A stretch of DNA of 64,000 bases from UBA940 sp964464465 (lineage in GTDB: Bacteria > Bacteroidota > Bacteroidia > Bacteroidales > Rikenellaceae), in assembly GCA_964464465.1 (NCBI GenBank), contig CAYXGF010000004.1, forward strand, positions 1 to 64,000, read 5' to 3'. Below the pieces are notes generated by a model, which worked only from the letters and a program-made list of their open reading frames with translations, had not been told where the DNA came from and did no database searches. Both the position numbers and the translations under genes were made by a program. The number at the start of each line of letters is the position of its first letter. The stretch's first letter is position 1. Below, one piece after another: positions 14,980-24,130 of the stretch.

Positions 14980-15465
14980 ATGCACACGACAGCACTATTC
15001 GCGGGTTCTTTCGACCCTTTCAGCACCGGCCACCGGGCTGTCGCAGAGCAGGCTCTGCGCTTGTTCGACAATCTGGTCATCGCCGTGGGACACAACAGGG
15101 AGAAACACGGCCTGCTGCCTGTCGGCTCCCGTGTGGAGCTGATAAAAGAGGCCTGCCGCGACCTGGGGCCGCGAGTGAAGGTGTGCGCCTACGAGGGGCT
15201 TACGGGAGATTTCTGCCGCGAGAACGGCATAAAAATCATAGTGCGCGGAGTAAGGGGCGGTGCCGATTTCGAATTCGAGCACGGCATGCAGATGATAAAC
15301 AGCACTCTGTATCCCGAAATCACGACCGTATTTCTCTGCACGCCGCCGCAGTACGCCGCCGTATCGTCGAGCGTCATTCGTGAGATACTCAGTTTCGGCG
15401 GCGACGCCTCGCCTTTCATACCAGGCGGAATCGACATCGGCAAATATCTGAAAAGCAAACCATAA
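14980..15465 (+). CDS. coaD: Pantetheine-phosphate adenylyltransferase
   Basis: A 161-residue nucleotidyltransferase that adenylates 4'-phosphopantetheine, the penultimate step of coenzyme A synthesis (cytosol, hexamer). The N-terminal AGSFDPFSTGHRAVAEQAL contains the (T/S)-x-G-H nucleotide-binding motif, and RGVRGGADFEFEHGMQMIN and the VSSSVIREI segment near residue 127 complete the family pattern. The length is standard. It begins a tight unit with lpxD (15 bases) and ruvC (overlapping), a mix of functions with no obvious common pathway. Confidence 0.95.
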   Translation: MHTTALFAGSFDPFSTGHRAVAEQALRLFDNLVIAVGHNREKHGLLPVGSRVELIKEACRDLGPRVKVCAYEGLTGDFCRENGIKIIVRGVRGGADFEFEHGMQMINSTLYPEITTVFLCTPPQYAAVSSSVIREILSFGGDASPFIPGGIDIGKYLKSKP

Positions 15466-15480
15466 TCAAACATCATAATC

Positions 15481-16509
15481 ATGGAATTCACAGCCGAAAC
15501 AATAGCGGAGTTTCTGGGCGGAACGGTGGACGGCAATCCGCAGGCCGCAGTAGGCACTTTCGCAAAAATCGAGGAGGGAACCCCCGGAGCCCTCTCTTTT
15601 CTGGCAAATCCGAAATACGAACACTACATATACGACACTCTGTCCACCATCGTTGTGGTAAGCGACAGGTTCACCGCCGCACAGCCGGTGGCGGCGACGC
15701 TTATCCGCGTCGCGGACCCGTATGCCAGCTTCGCCCGTCTGCTCGAACTCTACGCCGCGAGCTTCCCGCGCCGCGAGGGCATCAGCGACAAGGCCTCGAT
15801 AGATTCCAGCGCACAAATCGGCCAGAGATGCTACGCCGGCGATTTCGCCGTGATAGACAGAGGCGCCCGAATCGGCTCGGGAGTGCAGATTTTCCCGCAC
15901 GCATACATAGGGGAGAATGTCGAGATAGGCGACAACGTGACCATAAATTCCGGAGTCAAGATATACTCCGGCTGCAAGATAGGCAACAACGTCATTCTGC
16001 ATGCCGGATGCGTGATAGGCGCCGACGGATTCGGATTCGCCCCCGACGGCAAAGGCGGATACTCCAAGATTCCGCAGATAGGCAACGTCATAATCGAGGA
16101 CGATGTAGAGGTAGGCGCCAATACATGTATCGACAGAGCCACGATGGGCAGCACCCGCATATGCCGCGGGGTGAAGCTCGACAACCTGATTCAGATAGGT
16201 CACAACGTCGTGGTGGGCGAAAACACCGTGGCAGCGTCGCAGGTCGGCGTGGCCGGCTCCACGAAGATTGGCAGCCGCTGCATGCTCGGCGGACAGGTCG
16301 GCGTGGCAGGTCACATCGCAATAGGCGACAATGTGCAGATAGGCTCCAAGAGCGGAATATCCAACAACGTGCCGGACGGCGTGACCATGATGGGCTATCC
16401 GGCAATGCCGGGAATGTCGTTCCACCGCTCGAACGCGGTGTACCGCAATCTTCCCGAGCTGGCCCGCCGCGTGGCAGCTCTCGAAAAACTCATGGACAAG
16501 GAAAAATAA
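15481..16509 (+). CDS. lpxD: UDP-3-O-acylglucosamine N-acyltransferase
   Basis: A 342-residue enzyme that adds the N-linked acyl chain during lipid A synthesis, using acyl-ACP. The N-terminal ~100 residues are the substrate-binding domain; from about 105 to 315 the protein is a left-handed beta-helix of hexapeptide repeats ([IV]-G-x-x-x-x). The catalytic His lies in LDNLIQIGHNVVVGENT near residue 242. The C-terminus is a short helix (RRVAALEKLMDKEK). The stop codon overlaps the ruvC start. Full length, well matched. Confidence 0.95.
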   Translation: MEFTAETIAEFLGGTVDGNPQAAVGTFAKIEEGTPGALSFLANPKYEHYIYDTLSTIVVVSDRFTAAQPVAATLIRVADPYASFARLLELYAASFPRREGISDKASIDSSAQIGQRCYAGDFAVIDRGARIGSGVQIFPHAYIGENVEIGDNVTINSGVKIYSGCKIGNNVILHAGCVIGADGFGFAPDGKGGYSKIPQIGNVIIEDDVEVGANTCIDRATMGSTRICRGVKLDNLIQIGHNVVVGENTVAASQVGVAGSTKIGSRCMLGGQVGVAGHIAIGDNVQIGSKSGISNNVPDGVTMMGYPAMPGMSFHRSNAVYRNLPELARRVAALEKLMDKEK

Positions 16510-17105
16510 TGGCCTGCACGCAGAACCGGAAAGTCATAATGGGCATCGACCCGGGCACAAACCGCATGGGATACGGGATTCTTGTCGTCTCGGCAGGCAG
16601 ACTGACCGCCGAAACGCTGGGAGACATAGACCTGCACCGCATGACGGACCCGTATGCCAAACTGGGATACATCTTTCGGCGTGTCAGGGAGCTGATTCTC
16701 CACTACGACCCAGATGAAGTGGCGCTCGAATCGCCTTTCTTCGGGGAGAACGTGCAGAGCATGCTCAAACTCGGCAGGGCGCAGGGCGTAGCCATGGCCG
16801 CCGCGCTGAGCTGCGACAAACAGGTATTCGAATACGCCCCCAGGCGCATCAAACAGTCCATAACCGGACAGGGAAGCGCGTCGAAGACACAGGTGGCGGA
16901 GCTTCTGAAAAAAATTCTGGGAATAGAGTACGACCCACGGCGGCTCGACGCGACGGACGGTCTGGCCGTAGCACTGTGTCACCATTTCGTCACGAGCTCC
17001 CGCATCGACACTCCGGCGCCGAAAAAACTCAGACGGCACGCTTCGTGCTCCTCCTGGGAAACATTTCTGAAAAACAACCCTCAGAGAGTAATAAAAACCA
17101 AATAA
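16509..17105 (+). CDS. ruvC: Holliday junction endonuclease RuvC
   Basis: A 198-residue resolvase that cleaves Holliday junctions with RuvAB. The acidic catalytic residues are in place: Asp in IMGIDPGTNRMGYG near residue 14, Glu in ALESPFFGEN near 75, and a late Asp cluster in RRLDATDGLAVALCHH near 150. The ATG at 16509 overlaps the lpxD stop by one base and gives MACTQNRKVIMGIDPG; an internal ATG at residue 11 is a possible alternative. The C-terminus is slightly extended and basic. Confidence 0.93.
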   Translation: MACTQNRKVIMGIDPGTNRMGYGILVVSAGRLTAETLGDIDLHRMTDPYAKLGYIFRRVRELILHYDPDEVALESPFFGENVQSMLKLGRAQGVAMAAALSCDKQVFEYAPRRIKQSITGQGSASKTQVAELLKKILGIEYDPRRLDATDGLAVALCHHFVTSSRIDTPAPKKLRRHASCSSWETFLKNNPQRVIKTK

Positions 17106-17117
17106 CAGACTACGATT

Positions 17118-18137
17118 ATGAAAAAAATTCTGTCAGCCGCCATCCTTGGGGCCATTCTGTGCGGATGCGCCAAGGAAGGCATCCGCTACCGTGTCAAGGG
17201 TACAGTTCCCAATCTGTCGGGCGAAATATCCCTCGTAACCAACGACACAGTTCTCGGCACGCAGACCGTCAAGGACGGCAAGGTGAACTTTTCCGGAACG
17301 ATAGACACTCCGCAGCTCGCGTTCCTGCAAGACAGCGAGGGTGAGTACGTGGCATCCATGTTCCTTGAAAACGGAACCGTCATCCTCTCCGACACCGAAC
17401 CGGTGGGCACACCCTCCAACGACGCATCGAAGCGCTACATGACGCAAATCGGAGAACTCGTGAACAAATTCTACGACAGACAGACCACCGACCGCGAGCG
17501 CATAGAGCTGCAAAAGAGGGAGGCCTTTCTGATGGACTCCACCATAGGGGCCAATCTGGACAATATATTCGGCGTGGTGATGTTCGTTCAGGCCGCCTCG
17601 ACGAACATGACGGCGCAGCAGGCTCAGGCCACCCTGCTGCGTTTCCCCGAACCGATGAGCTCGCACCCGTATCTCGAACAGATAAGGGAGTTTCTGGAAA
17701 TCCGCATGCTCACCGAGCCCGGACACCCCTTCACCGACATCACGCTCGAAGATGCGCAGGGCAATCCCGTATCGCTGTCCGAGGTAGTGAAAAACAACGA
17801 ATACACGCTGCTCGACTTCTGGGCCTCGTGGTGCGGCCCCTGCATGGGGGAGATGCCCAACCTCAAAGCCGCCAAAGAGAAATACGCCGGAAAAGGATTC
17901 GAGATATACGGCGTCTCGCTGGACGAGAACAGGGAGAACTGGACAGGCACGATAAAGGACCGCGGCATGAACTGGATTAACGTATGCTCGTTCGAAGGCT
18001 GGCTGACTCCCGCCCTGAAAGAGTACCACGTACAGAGTATCCCCGCATCGTGGCTCATCGCAAGGGACGGCACAATCGTAGCGCGCAATCTGCGCGGCGA
18101 GGAGCTCGAAAACCGCCTGTCGGAACTTCTGAAATAG
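17118..18137 (+). CDS. Thiol-disulfide lipoprotein (DUF4369 plus TlpA-like thioredoxin)
   Basis: A 339-residue lipoprotein (lipobox LCGC near residue 18). Residues ~22-110 are a DUF4369 beta-domain (IRYRVKGTVPNLSGEISLV). A helical linker follows, then a thioredoxin fold from about 200 with active site WASWCGPCMGEMP near 235-246 and a cis-proline loop QSIPASW near 311. Proteins of this arrangement in Bacteroidota are thought to be periplasmic reductases or cytochrome-maturation-type redox proteins; the specific partner is unknown. It is followed after 15 bases by a shorter relative without the thioredoxin domain. Confidence 0.88.
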   Translation: MKKILSAAILGAILCGCAKEGIRYRVKGTVPNLSGEISLVTNDTVLGTQTVKDGKVNFSGTIDTPQLAFLQDSEGEYVASMFLENGTVILSDTEPVGTPSNDASKRYMTQIGELVNKFYDRQTTDRERIELQKREAFLMDSTIGANLDNIFGVVMFVQAASTNMTAQQAQATLLRFPEPMSSHPYLEQIREFLEIRMLTEPGHPFTDITLEDAQGNPVSLSEVVKNNEYTLLDFWASWCGPCMGEMPNLKAAKEKYAGKGFEIYGVSLDENRENWTGTIKDRGMNWINVCSFEGWLTPALKEYHVQSIPASWLIARDGTIVARNLRGEELENRLSELLK

Positions 18138-18152
18138 AAAAGGCAGCGGACC

Positions 18153-18782
18153 ATGAGACGATTTTTCGCATACATGACGCTTGTGTGCATCCTCTGCGGA
18201 TGCCACAGGGGCGGCGTACGCTTTGGCATCGAGTGCACGGGGCTCTCTCCCGAACAGCTGTACTACATGACACCTAACAACGACAACGGGCGCTACTTCC
18301 TTAAAGGCAATGCCGACAAAAACGGGCGCCTGCGTTTCAGAGGCATATTGGAGCAGCCGCTCTATGTCGACATATGCGACGGACTGGGCGCCAGGGTAGC
18401 GTCGCTGTTCGTCGAGCAGGGCGACATCCGCGTCGCACAGCAGGAGGGCATGATGGTCGCAAGCGGCACGCCATCCAACGACGCATATCTGGAATACCAA
18501 ACGGCGACCGACAGTCTGCTTGCCAGCTACATGTCGCTGCGCGAACCCGGCGACAGCATCATTCAGGTCTACGAAAACCGGCTCGACAGCATGGGCACGG
18601 CGCTGTGGCAGAACAACACGGACAAGATTCTGGGAGTATATCTGTTCACAACCGAGCAAATAGACGCGCTGTCCGCAGAGCAAATAGCGGAATGGGCAGA
18701 CCGCTTCACCCCCGAAATGCGCCTGCATCCATACATGGAGGCCGTAAACCGGAAACTGCAAGAGGAACAGAGGGAAGAATAG
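18153..18782 (+). CDS. DUF4369 lipoprotein without a thioredoxin domain
   Basis: A 209-residue lipoprotein (LCGC near residue 17). It aligns with the first 200 residues of its upstream neighbour: GVRFGIECTGLSPEQLYYM matches the DUF4369 opening, VASLFVEQGDIRV matches VASMFLENGTVIL, and both share a GTPSNDA motif and a helical segment with DKILGVYLF / DNIFGVVMF. It stops exactly where the thioredoxin fold would start, with no sign of a frameshift into a lost domain before the terminator. It is likely a duplicated, specialised or decoy subunit of the redox pair. Confidence 0.75.
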   Translation: MRRFFAYMTLVCILCGCHRGGVRFGIECTGLSPEQLYYMTPNNDNGRYFLKGNADKNGRLRFRGILEQPLYVDICDGLGARVASLFVEQGDIRVAQQEGMMVASGTPSNDAYLEYQTATDSLLASYMSLREPGDSIIQVYENRLDSMGTALWQNNTDKILGVYLFTTEQIDALSAEQIAEWADRFTPEMRLHPYMEAVNRKLQEEQREE

Positions 18783-18808
18783 TCCGGTACAGCTCTGAAA
18801 ACAAAAGA

Positions 18809-18838
18809 CCCACAGCAGAATATCCTGCTGTGGCTTTT
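18809..18838 (+). terminator. Rho-independent terminator
   Basis: ccacagcag/ctgctgtgg stem followed by cttttt, 26 bases after the DUF4369 lipoprotein gene. Confidence 0.85.
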
Positions 18839-18957
18839 TGTATGCCGAGGCCGGATTCCGCCCGTATCGGCATTGCCGGAAGCAGGTCCCCTAAGCATAA
18901 AAATCAAAGTTTGCGAAAAAAAATCCGCAAAAAAGTATGTAATTAAAATATTGTTCG

Positions 18958-18965
18958 TATATTTG
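18958..18965 (+). promoter_or_regulatory. -7 element of tRNA-Arg
   Basis: TATATTTG lies 15 bases before the tRNA. No TTTG at the usual spacing is seen upstream. Confidence 0.55.
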
Positions 18966-18980
18966 TGACCGCAAACGCAG

Positions 18981-19054
18981 GGCTCCGTAGCTTAACTGAA
19001 TAGAGCACTTGACTACGGATCAAGAGGTTACAGGTTTGAATCCTGTCGGAGTCA
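18981..19054 (+). tRNA. tRNA-Arg (ACG anticodon)
   Basis: A 74-nt cloverleaf: acceptor GGCTCCG/CGGAGTC, anticodon stem CTTGA/TCAAG with loop CTACGGA (anticodon ACG), T-arm ACAGGTTTGAATCCTGT, discriminator A. CCA is not encoded. The D-arm carries AGCTTAACTGAATAGAGC. Confidence 0.92.
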
Positions 19055-19060
19055 CAAGAA

Positions 19061-19091
19061 AAAAGGCTTACACTGAGTGTAAGCCTTTTTT
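19061..19091 (+). terminator. Terminator of tRNA-Arg
   Basis: ggcttacact/agtgtaagcc stem followed by tttttt directly downstream of the tRNA. It may also act on the convergent minus-strand gene. Confidence 0.85.
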
Positions 19092-19115
19092 CGTATCCGG
19101 TCCCCGCCGTGCGGT

Positions 19116-19937
19116 TCAATACATCCTCCGACCGTATATCCACTCGTCCGTGATGCCTCCATATGTTATCGCTATACGGTCCAGGGCGGAGAGCTTCGCC
19201 ACGACACTCTCACTCGCGGAGTCTTCAAGCCGGGCGTCTATGGTCATGTCGCCATTGAAAAATATGTACCTGCCGCTGTCCACCTGCCGCAGAAAACCTG
19301 GAACGGCATAGCACATGGCAATCCTTGTTCCGACTATATTTTCCAAATTTCCGGAGCCTGAGATGTCGAGCAGGAACGGACAGCTGACATTCAGTTCGTT
19401 GGCACGATAGGAGACTGTCAGATCCGCCGAGCCGACGAACTGATTGTTGAAACGGCCCTGCGCGATGCCGACAGAAACGGCATTCTCGCCGCCGTATCTC
19501 ACATGGCAGCTGTCCCGGACGATATACAGGCCGTCGATATTGCAGTATACGTTCCAGTCGGCATTCCTGTCGGACAAGACCCTTCCGCCTGTCTCCACAA
19601 TCAGCATCTGCTCCCGGTTGCTGATTCTCCACACGCCGTCGGAACATGTCACCACGCAATCGTAAAAATAGCGCCTTATCATCGAAGCGGAGTCCTGCGG
19701 AGCCGCCCTAAGACACTTGTCGAGCGTAAGCACCTGTGTCATCAGTTTCTCGACGGAGAGAAAAGAGCTGAACGTGTAATCGAAAATCAGTTTTCCGGTC
19801 AGTGTCCTGGGAGGCTCCTGCGAATGTTCGTAAGAGCCGTAATAGGGCTGCTCGGCATCGCCGTAATATCCATATTCGCCGCGCGAGCACGAGAGAGCCG
19901 CCGGCAGCAATACGAGAAGCATAAGAATCTTTTTCAT
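19116..19937 (-). CDS. Lipoprotein of unknown function
   Basis: A 273-residue lipoprotein with lipobox LSC near residue 17 (MKKILMLLVLLPAALSCSRG), followed by a Tyr-rich low-complexity linker (GEYGYYGDAEQPYYGSYEHS). The ATG at 19937 is chosen for the signal sequence; the frame is open upstream into the barrel gene. The mature part alternates helices (FLSVEKLMTQVLTLDKCLRA) with beta strands (SVGIAQGRFNNQFVGSADLT). No family is recognised. It lies 14 bases downstream of a beta-barrel gene and is surely co-transcribed, so a barrel-lipoprotein pair acting at the outer membrane is a fair inference. Confidence 0.7.
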   Translation of the reverse strand: MKKILMLLVLLPAALSCSRGEYGYYGDAEQPYYGSYEHSQEPPRTLTGKLIFDYTFSSFLSVEKLMTQVLTLDKCLRAAPQDSASMIRRYFYDCVVTCSDGVWRISNREQMLIVETGGRVLSDRNADWNVYCNIDGLYIVRDSCHVRYGGENAVSVGIAQGRFNNQFVGSADLTVSYRANELNVSCPFLLDISGSGNLENIVGTRIAMCYAVPGFLRQVDSGRYIFFNGDMTIDARLEDSASESVVAKLSALDRIAITYGGITDEWIYGRRMY

Positions 19938-19951
19938 GACTTCACAACGCT

Positions 19952-20602
19952 TTAAAATCTGTAACCTATCGCAAACTTGACGAATCCGGCGGTATAGAGA
20001 CCGAACTCGGCGCTCCCGAACAGACGGCCGCCCGCCGAAATGCCCAGAAACGTGACATCCCATGCGGTAAAGTTCTCCATCCGTTTCCTCCTCGTACCGA
20101 AGTCGCTCACAACGGCTCCGCAGTATCCCAGTCCTAAGGATGAGTACATGCGCACGTACTTGCGGTTGAGATAGCTGAACCGCAGCGTAGGAATCACCGA
20201 CACATAGTCGCGGTGCATCGTACCCACTTTCCGGCGGGTCAGCGTCTCGTATTTGTGCCTGTTGACATTATGATACGAGAGCGTGGCTCCCACATGGAAC
20301 CATTTGCACACCGAGTAAAAATAGCCGGCCGAGAAGGCCCACGTGGAACGCAGCCCGTCCATGTAATAACGGCTCTGCTCTATGACCTGCCCCGGATTGT
20401 CGCCGGAAATATTGTTATTTCCATACGTTAGATAATAATAGTCCGAATAATAGGTCCCGGACATGTCGCATACGTTGTCCCCGTCCGAGGGCAGGAACCC
20501 GACGCCGACTCTCACTTCGTGCCTCAGCGGAGCGTTCTCCTGGGCCATCGCCCCAGCCGAACACAGCGTCAAAGCCAATACTATCGATAAAAATCTTCTC
20601 AT
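19952..20602 (-). CDS. Outer-membrane beta-barrel protein
   Basis: A 216-residue protein with signal peptide ending AMA-Q and a C-terminal phenylalanine after an aromatic strand (VKFAIGYRF). Alternating amphipathic strands (WFHVGATLSYHNVNR, YVSVIPTLRFSYLNR) fit a small barrel of about eight strands, OmpW/OmpX-like in size. It is the first gene of a two-gene unit with the following lipoprotein and has its own consensus promoter. No substrate or ligand can be inferred. Confidence 0.75.
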   Translation of the reverse strand: MRRFLSIVLALTLCSAGAMAQENAPLRHEVRVGVGFLPSDGDNVCDMSGTYYSDYYYLTYGNNNISGDNPGQVIEQSRYYMDGLRSTWAFSAGYFYSVCKWFHVGATLSYHNVNRHKYETLTRRKVGTMHRDYVSVIPTLRFSYLNRKYVRMYSSLGLGYCGAVVSDFGTRRKRMENFTAWDVTFLGISAGGRLFGSAEFGLYTAGFVKFAIGYRF

Positions 20603-20633
20603 CGCACCCGACGTTCTTAACGGTTTATATCTA

Positions 20634-20665
20634 CAAATCTAAGAAATAATATCCGGCAATGCAAA
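20634..20665 (-). promoter_or_regulatory. Promoter of the barrel-lipoprotein pair
   Basis: On the minus strand TTTG (20665-20662), 20 bases and TAGATTTG (20641-20634), 31 bases before the ATG. Confidence 0.7.
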
Positions 20666-20800
20666 CCGCGCGGCCCACGCCCGCGCTTTCAGGCATACAC
20701 TGACGGCCCCGCAGCCGCAGTATTCCCTGCCCGGAAACAGACATTCTCCCTGCGCGCGAAATTTTTGAAGCCCCCGGCACAATTACGGATTCCATGCCGA

Positions 20801-20831
20801 TTGTCATAACGCAATTATTTTTGTACCTTTG
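20801..20831 (+). promoter_or_regulatory. Promoter of ffh
   Basis: TTG (20801-20803), 20 bases and TACCTTTG (20824-20831), 33 bases before the ATG at 20865. Confidence 0.7.
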
Positions 20832-20864
20832 CGGAATCGTAAAGCAAACATATACTCTGGATTT

Positions 20865-22199
20865 ATGTTCGAGAATTTAACCGACAGACTGGAACGCTCT
20901 TTCAAGATATTGAAGGGAGAGGGACGAATCACCGAAATAAACGTCGCCGAGACGCTCAAAGAGATACGCCGCGCGCTAATAGACGCCGACGTGAACTACA
21001 AGGTAGCGAAGAACTTCACGGACGATGTCAAGCAGAAGGCCCTGGGCGCCAACGTGCTGAGTTCCGTCAAGCCGGGCCAGATGATGACCAAAATCGTGCG
21101 CGACGAACTGGCGGCCCTCATGGGCGGCAGCGCATCGGACATCCGTCTGGAAGGCAATCCGGCCGTGATTCTGATTGCCGGTCTCCAAGGTTCCGGAAAG
21201 ACTACCTTCTCGGGCAAGATAGCATCCTACATCAAAAGCAGGAAAGGACGTTCGGTACTTCTCGTGGCCGGCGACGTATACCGCCCCGCGGCAATCGAAC
21301 AGTTGCAGATACTGGGCGGACAGGTCGGGGTGCCGGTGTATACCGAGCAGGGAAACACCGACCCGGTAGAAATAGCCCTGAACGCCATAAAGTTCGCACG
21401 CAGCAACAACATCAACACGGTAATAGTCGACACGGCCGGCCGTCTGGCCGTCGACGAGCAGATGATGCAGGAGATTACCGCCATAAAGAACGCTGTCAAA
21501 CCGTCCGAGACGCTTTTCGTGGTCGACGCCATGACCGGACAGGATGCCGTGAACACGGCCCGCGAGTTCAACGACAGGCTCAATTTCGACGGCGTAGTCC
21601 TCACAAAACTCGACGGAGACACCCGCGGCGGTGCAGCCATCTCGATTCGCTCGGTGGTGGACAAACCGCTCAAATTCATCTCGTCGGGCGAGAAGATGGA
21701 CGCCTTGCAGGTGTTCCACCCCGAACGTATGGCCGACCGAATACTCGGCATGGGCGACATCGTGTCGCTGGTGGAGCGCGCACAGGAGCAGTACGACGAG
21801 ACGCAGGCCCGCAAACTCAAAAAGAAAATATACAAGGACCAGTTCGACTTCAACGACTTCATGGACCAGATAGCCCAAATCAAGAAGATGGGCAACATGA
21901 AGGATTTGCTCTCCATGATTCCCGGCATGGGCAAGGCTCTGAAAGACGTCGAGATTTCGGATGACGTCTTCAAGCGCACTGAGGCCATCATAGGTTCGAT
22001 GACGCCCTACGAAAGGGAGAATCCCGCAGCCATAAATGCGTCGCGCCGCGCCCGCATAGCCGCAGGCAGCGGCACCTCGGTCGCCGAGGTGAACCAGCTG
22101 ATGAAGCAGTTCGAGCAAAGCCGCAAGATGATGAAAGCCGTCGCCGGAGGCGGCATGAAAGGCATGCCGTCGATGCCCGGAATGCGGCGCAGAAGATAG
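20865..22199 (+). CDS. ffh: Signal recognition particle protein
   Basis: A 444-residue SRP GTPase that binds signal sequences of nascent membrane proteins together with 4.5S RNA. The N domain opens MFENLTDRLERSF; the G domain has GLQGSGKTTFSGKIA (G1), DTAGRLAVDEQM (G3) and TKLDGDTRGGAAIS (G4 region). The C-terminal M domain is methionine-rich and ends GMKGMPSMPGMRRRR. The ATG at 20865 is used in place of an upstream in-frame codon that overlaps the promoter. The length is normal; function is secure. Confidence 0.96.
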   Translation: MFENLTDRLERSFKILKGEGRITEINVAETLKEIRRALIDADVNYKVAKNFTDDVKQKALGANVLSSVKPGQMMTKIVRDELAALMGGSASDIRLEGNPAVILIAGLQGSGKTTFSGKIASYIKSRKGRSVLLVAGDVYRPAAIEQLQILGGQVGVPVYTEQGNTDPVEIALNAIKFARSNNINTVIVDTAGRLAVDEQMMQEITAIKNAVKPSETLFVVDAMTGQDAVNTAREFNDRLNFDGVVLTKLDGDTRGGAAISIRSVVDKPLKFISSGEKMDALQVFHPERMADRILGMGDIVSLVERAQEQYDETQARKLKKKIYKDQFDFNDFMDQIAQIKKMGNMKDLLSMIPGMGKALKDVEISDDVFKRTEAIIGSMTPYERENPAAINASRRARIAAGSGTSVAEVNQLMKQFEQSRKMMKAVAGGGMKGMPSMPGMRRRR

Positions 22200-22259
22200 A
22201 ACGCACCGAAAAAGAAACATACCAGACCGCCCGCACATGGGCGGCAGAACGAAATATAA

Positions 22260-24071
22260 ATGGAAAGCACTCTCAAATTACGCAACATTGCGATTATCGC
22301 CCACGTGGACCACGGCAAGACGACCCTGGTGGACAAAATGATATATCAGGGCAATCTGTTTCGTGAACAGTCGCAGGGCGGCGAACTGATTCTGGACAAC
22401 AACGACCTGGAACGCGAAAGAGGAATCACGATTCTGTCCAAAAACGTTTCGGTGGTCTACAACGGATACAAAATCAACATCATCGACACCCCGGGACACG
22501 CCGACTTCGGAGGCGAGGTCGAACGTGTGCTCAACATGGCCGACGGAGTGCTTCTGCTGGTGGATGCTTTCGAGGGCACCATGCCGCAGACGCGTTTCGT
22601 GTTGCAGAAGGCCCTGAACCTGGGCAAGAAACCGATTGTCGTCATAAACAAGGTGGACAAGCCCAACTGTCGTCCGGAAGTGGTTTACGAACAGGTGTTC
22701 GACCTCATGTTCACGCTCGGCGCCACAGAGGAGCAGCTCGACTTCAAGGTAGTCTACGGAAGTGCCAAGCAGGGATGGATGTCGCACAAATGGCAGGAGC
22801 GCACGGACAGCATAACTCCGCTGCTGGATGTCATACTCGACGAGATTCCGGCTCCCGAATACCGCGAAGGAACTCCTCAGCTGCTGATTACCTCGCTCGA
22901 ATACTCCCCCTATGTGGGACGTATAGCCGTGGGCAAACTCACGCGCGGCACCCTTTCGGCCGGAATGCCCGTCACCCTGGCCAAACACGGCGGTCAGGAG
23001 ATGACAAAGACCAAGATACGGGAGCTTATGGTCTTCGACGGCCTGGGCAAAAGCAAGGTCGACAAGGTCGAATGCGGCGAGATTTGCGCCATAACGGGCA
23101 TCGACGGATTCGATATCGGCGACACGGTATGCGACTTCGAGAACCCCGAACCCCTTCCGCCCATCGCCATCGACGAGCCGACAATGAGCATGCTCTTCAC
23201 CATCAACGACTCACCGTTCTTCGGACGCGACGGCAAGTTCGTGACCTCGCGCCACATAAAGGAGCGTCTGGACCGCGAGCTGGAAAAGAACCTCGCACTG
23301 CGTGTCGAGCAGGGCGACTCTCCCGACAAGTTCATCGTCTACGGCCGCGGCGTGCTGCATCTGTCCGTACTTATCGAGACAATGCGCCGTGAAGGATACG
23401 AATTGCAGGTAGGCCAGCCCAAAGTCATCATAAAGACAATAGACGGTGTCAAGTGCGAACCTATCGAGGAGCTGACAATAGACATTCCGGAGGAACACTC
23501 GGGCAAAGCCATCGAGATGGCTACCAAACGCAAGGGCGTACTGCTCAACATGACGTCGATAGGCGACGACCGCACCCGACTCGAATTCGAGATTCCGTCG
23601 CGCGGACTCATCGGACTGCGCAGCAACCTTCTCACTGCAACCGCAGGCGAGGCAGTGGTGACTCACCGTCTGAAAGGGTTCGAGCCGTACAGAGGGGAGA
23701 TTGAGATGCGCCACACCGGTTCGCTCATCGCCATGGAGACCGGCGAGATATATGCCTACGCGCTCAACAAGGTGCAGGACCGCGGAAAATTCTTCGTGGC
23801 ACCGGGCGACGAGGTGTACTGCGGCCAGGTGGTCGGAGAGAACACCCGCGAGAACGACATCTGCCTGAACCTGTGCAAGAGCAAGAAACTCACCAACATG
23901 CGTGCCAGCGGCTCGGATGACAAGGTAAGCATAGCTCCGCCCGTGATTTTCTCGCTCGAAGAGGCGCTCGAATATATAGGCGAAGACGAATATGTCGAGA
24001 TAACACCGAAAGCCATGCGTCTGCGCAAGATTCTGCTCAGCGAAACCGACCGCAAAAGAGCCTCGAAATAG
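22260..24071 (+). CDS. typA: Ribosome-associated GTPase TypA/BipA
   Basis: A 603-residue translational GTPase involved in ribosome assembly and stress adaptation. G1 is IIAHVDHGKTTLVDK near residues 11-25, G2 RERGITI, G3 DTPGHADFGGEV, G4 NKVDKP. EF-G-like domains II, III and V follow, then the BipA-specific C-terminal domain containing GSDDKVSIAPP near residue 550. It lies 60 bases downstream of ffh and may be co-transcribed. A clear terminator follows. Confidence 0.96.
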   Translation: MESTLKLRNIAIIAHVDHGKTTLVDKMIYQGNLFREQSQGGELILDNNDLERERGITILSKNVSVVYNGYKINIIDTPGHADFGGEVERVLNMADGVLLLVDAFEGTMPQTRFVLQKALNLGKKPIVVINKVDKPNCRPEVVYEQVFDLMFTLGATEEQLDFKVVYGSAKQGWMSHKWQERTDSITPLLDVILDEIPAPEYREGTPQLLITSLEYSPYVGRIAVGKLTRGTLSAGMPVTLAKHGGQEMTKTKIRELMVFDGLGKSKVDKVECGEICAITGIDGFDIGDTVCDFENPEPLPPIAIDEPTMSMLFTINDSPFFGRDGKFVTSRHIKERLDRELEKNLALRVEQGDSPDKFIVYGRGVLHLSVLIETMRREGYELQVGQPKVIIKTIDGVKCEPIEELTIDIPEEHSGKAIEMATKRKGVLLNMTSIGDDRTRLEFEIPSRGLIGLRSNLLTATAGEAVVTHRLKGFEPYRGEIEMRHTGSLIAMETGEIYAYALNKVQDRGKFFVAPGDEVYCGQVVGENTRENDICLNLCKSKKLTNMRASGSDDKVSIAPPVIFSLEEALEYIGEDEYVEITPKAMRLRKILLSETDRKRASK

Positions 24072-24093
24072 AGCCTGCTGAAACTGTAAACTT

Positions 24094-24130
24094 ATACCCC
24101 GAAAGTCCTTCGCCAGACTCTCGGGGTATT
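24094..24130 (+). terminator. Terminator of typA
   Basis: ataccccga ... tcggggtat stem with an inner agtc/gact extension and a trailing ttttt, 22 bases past the stop. Confidence 0.8.

Noticed and set aside
19116..20063. Longer start for the lipoprotein gene at 20063
   Set aside because: It would overlap the end of the upstream barrel gene and lose the lipoprotein signal at the N-terminus; ATG 19937 is better.
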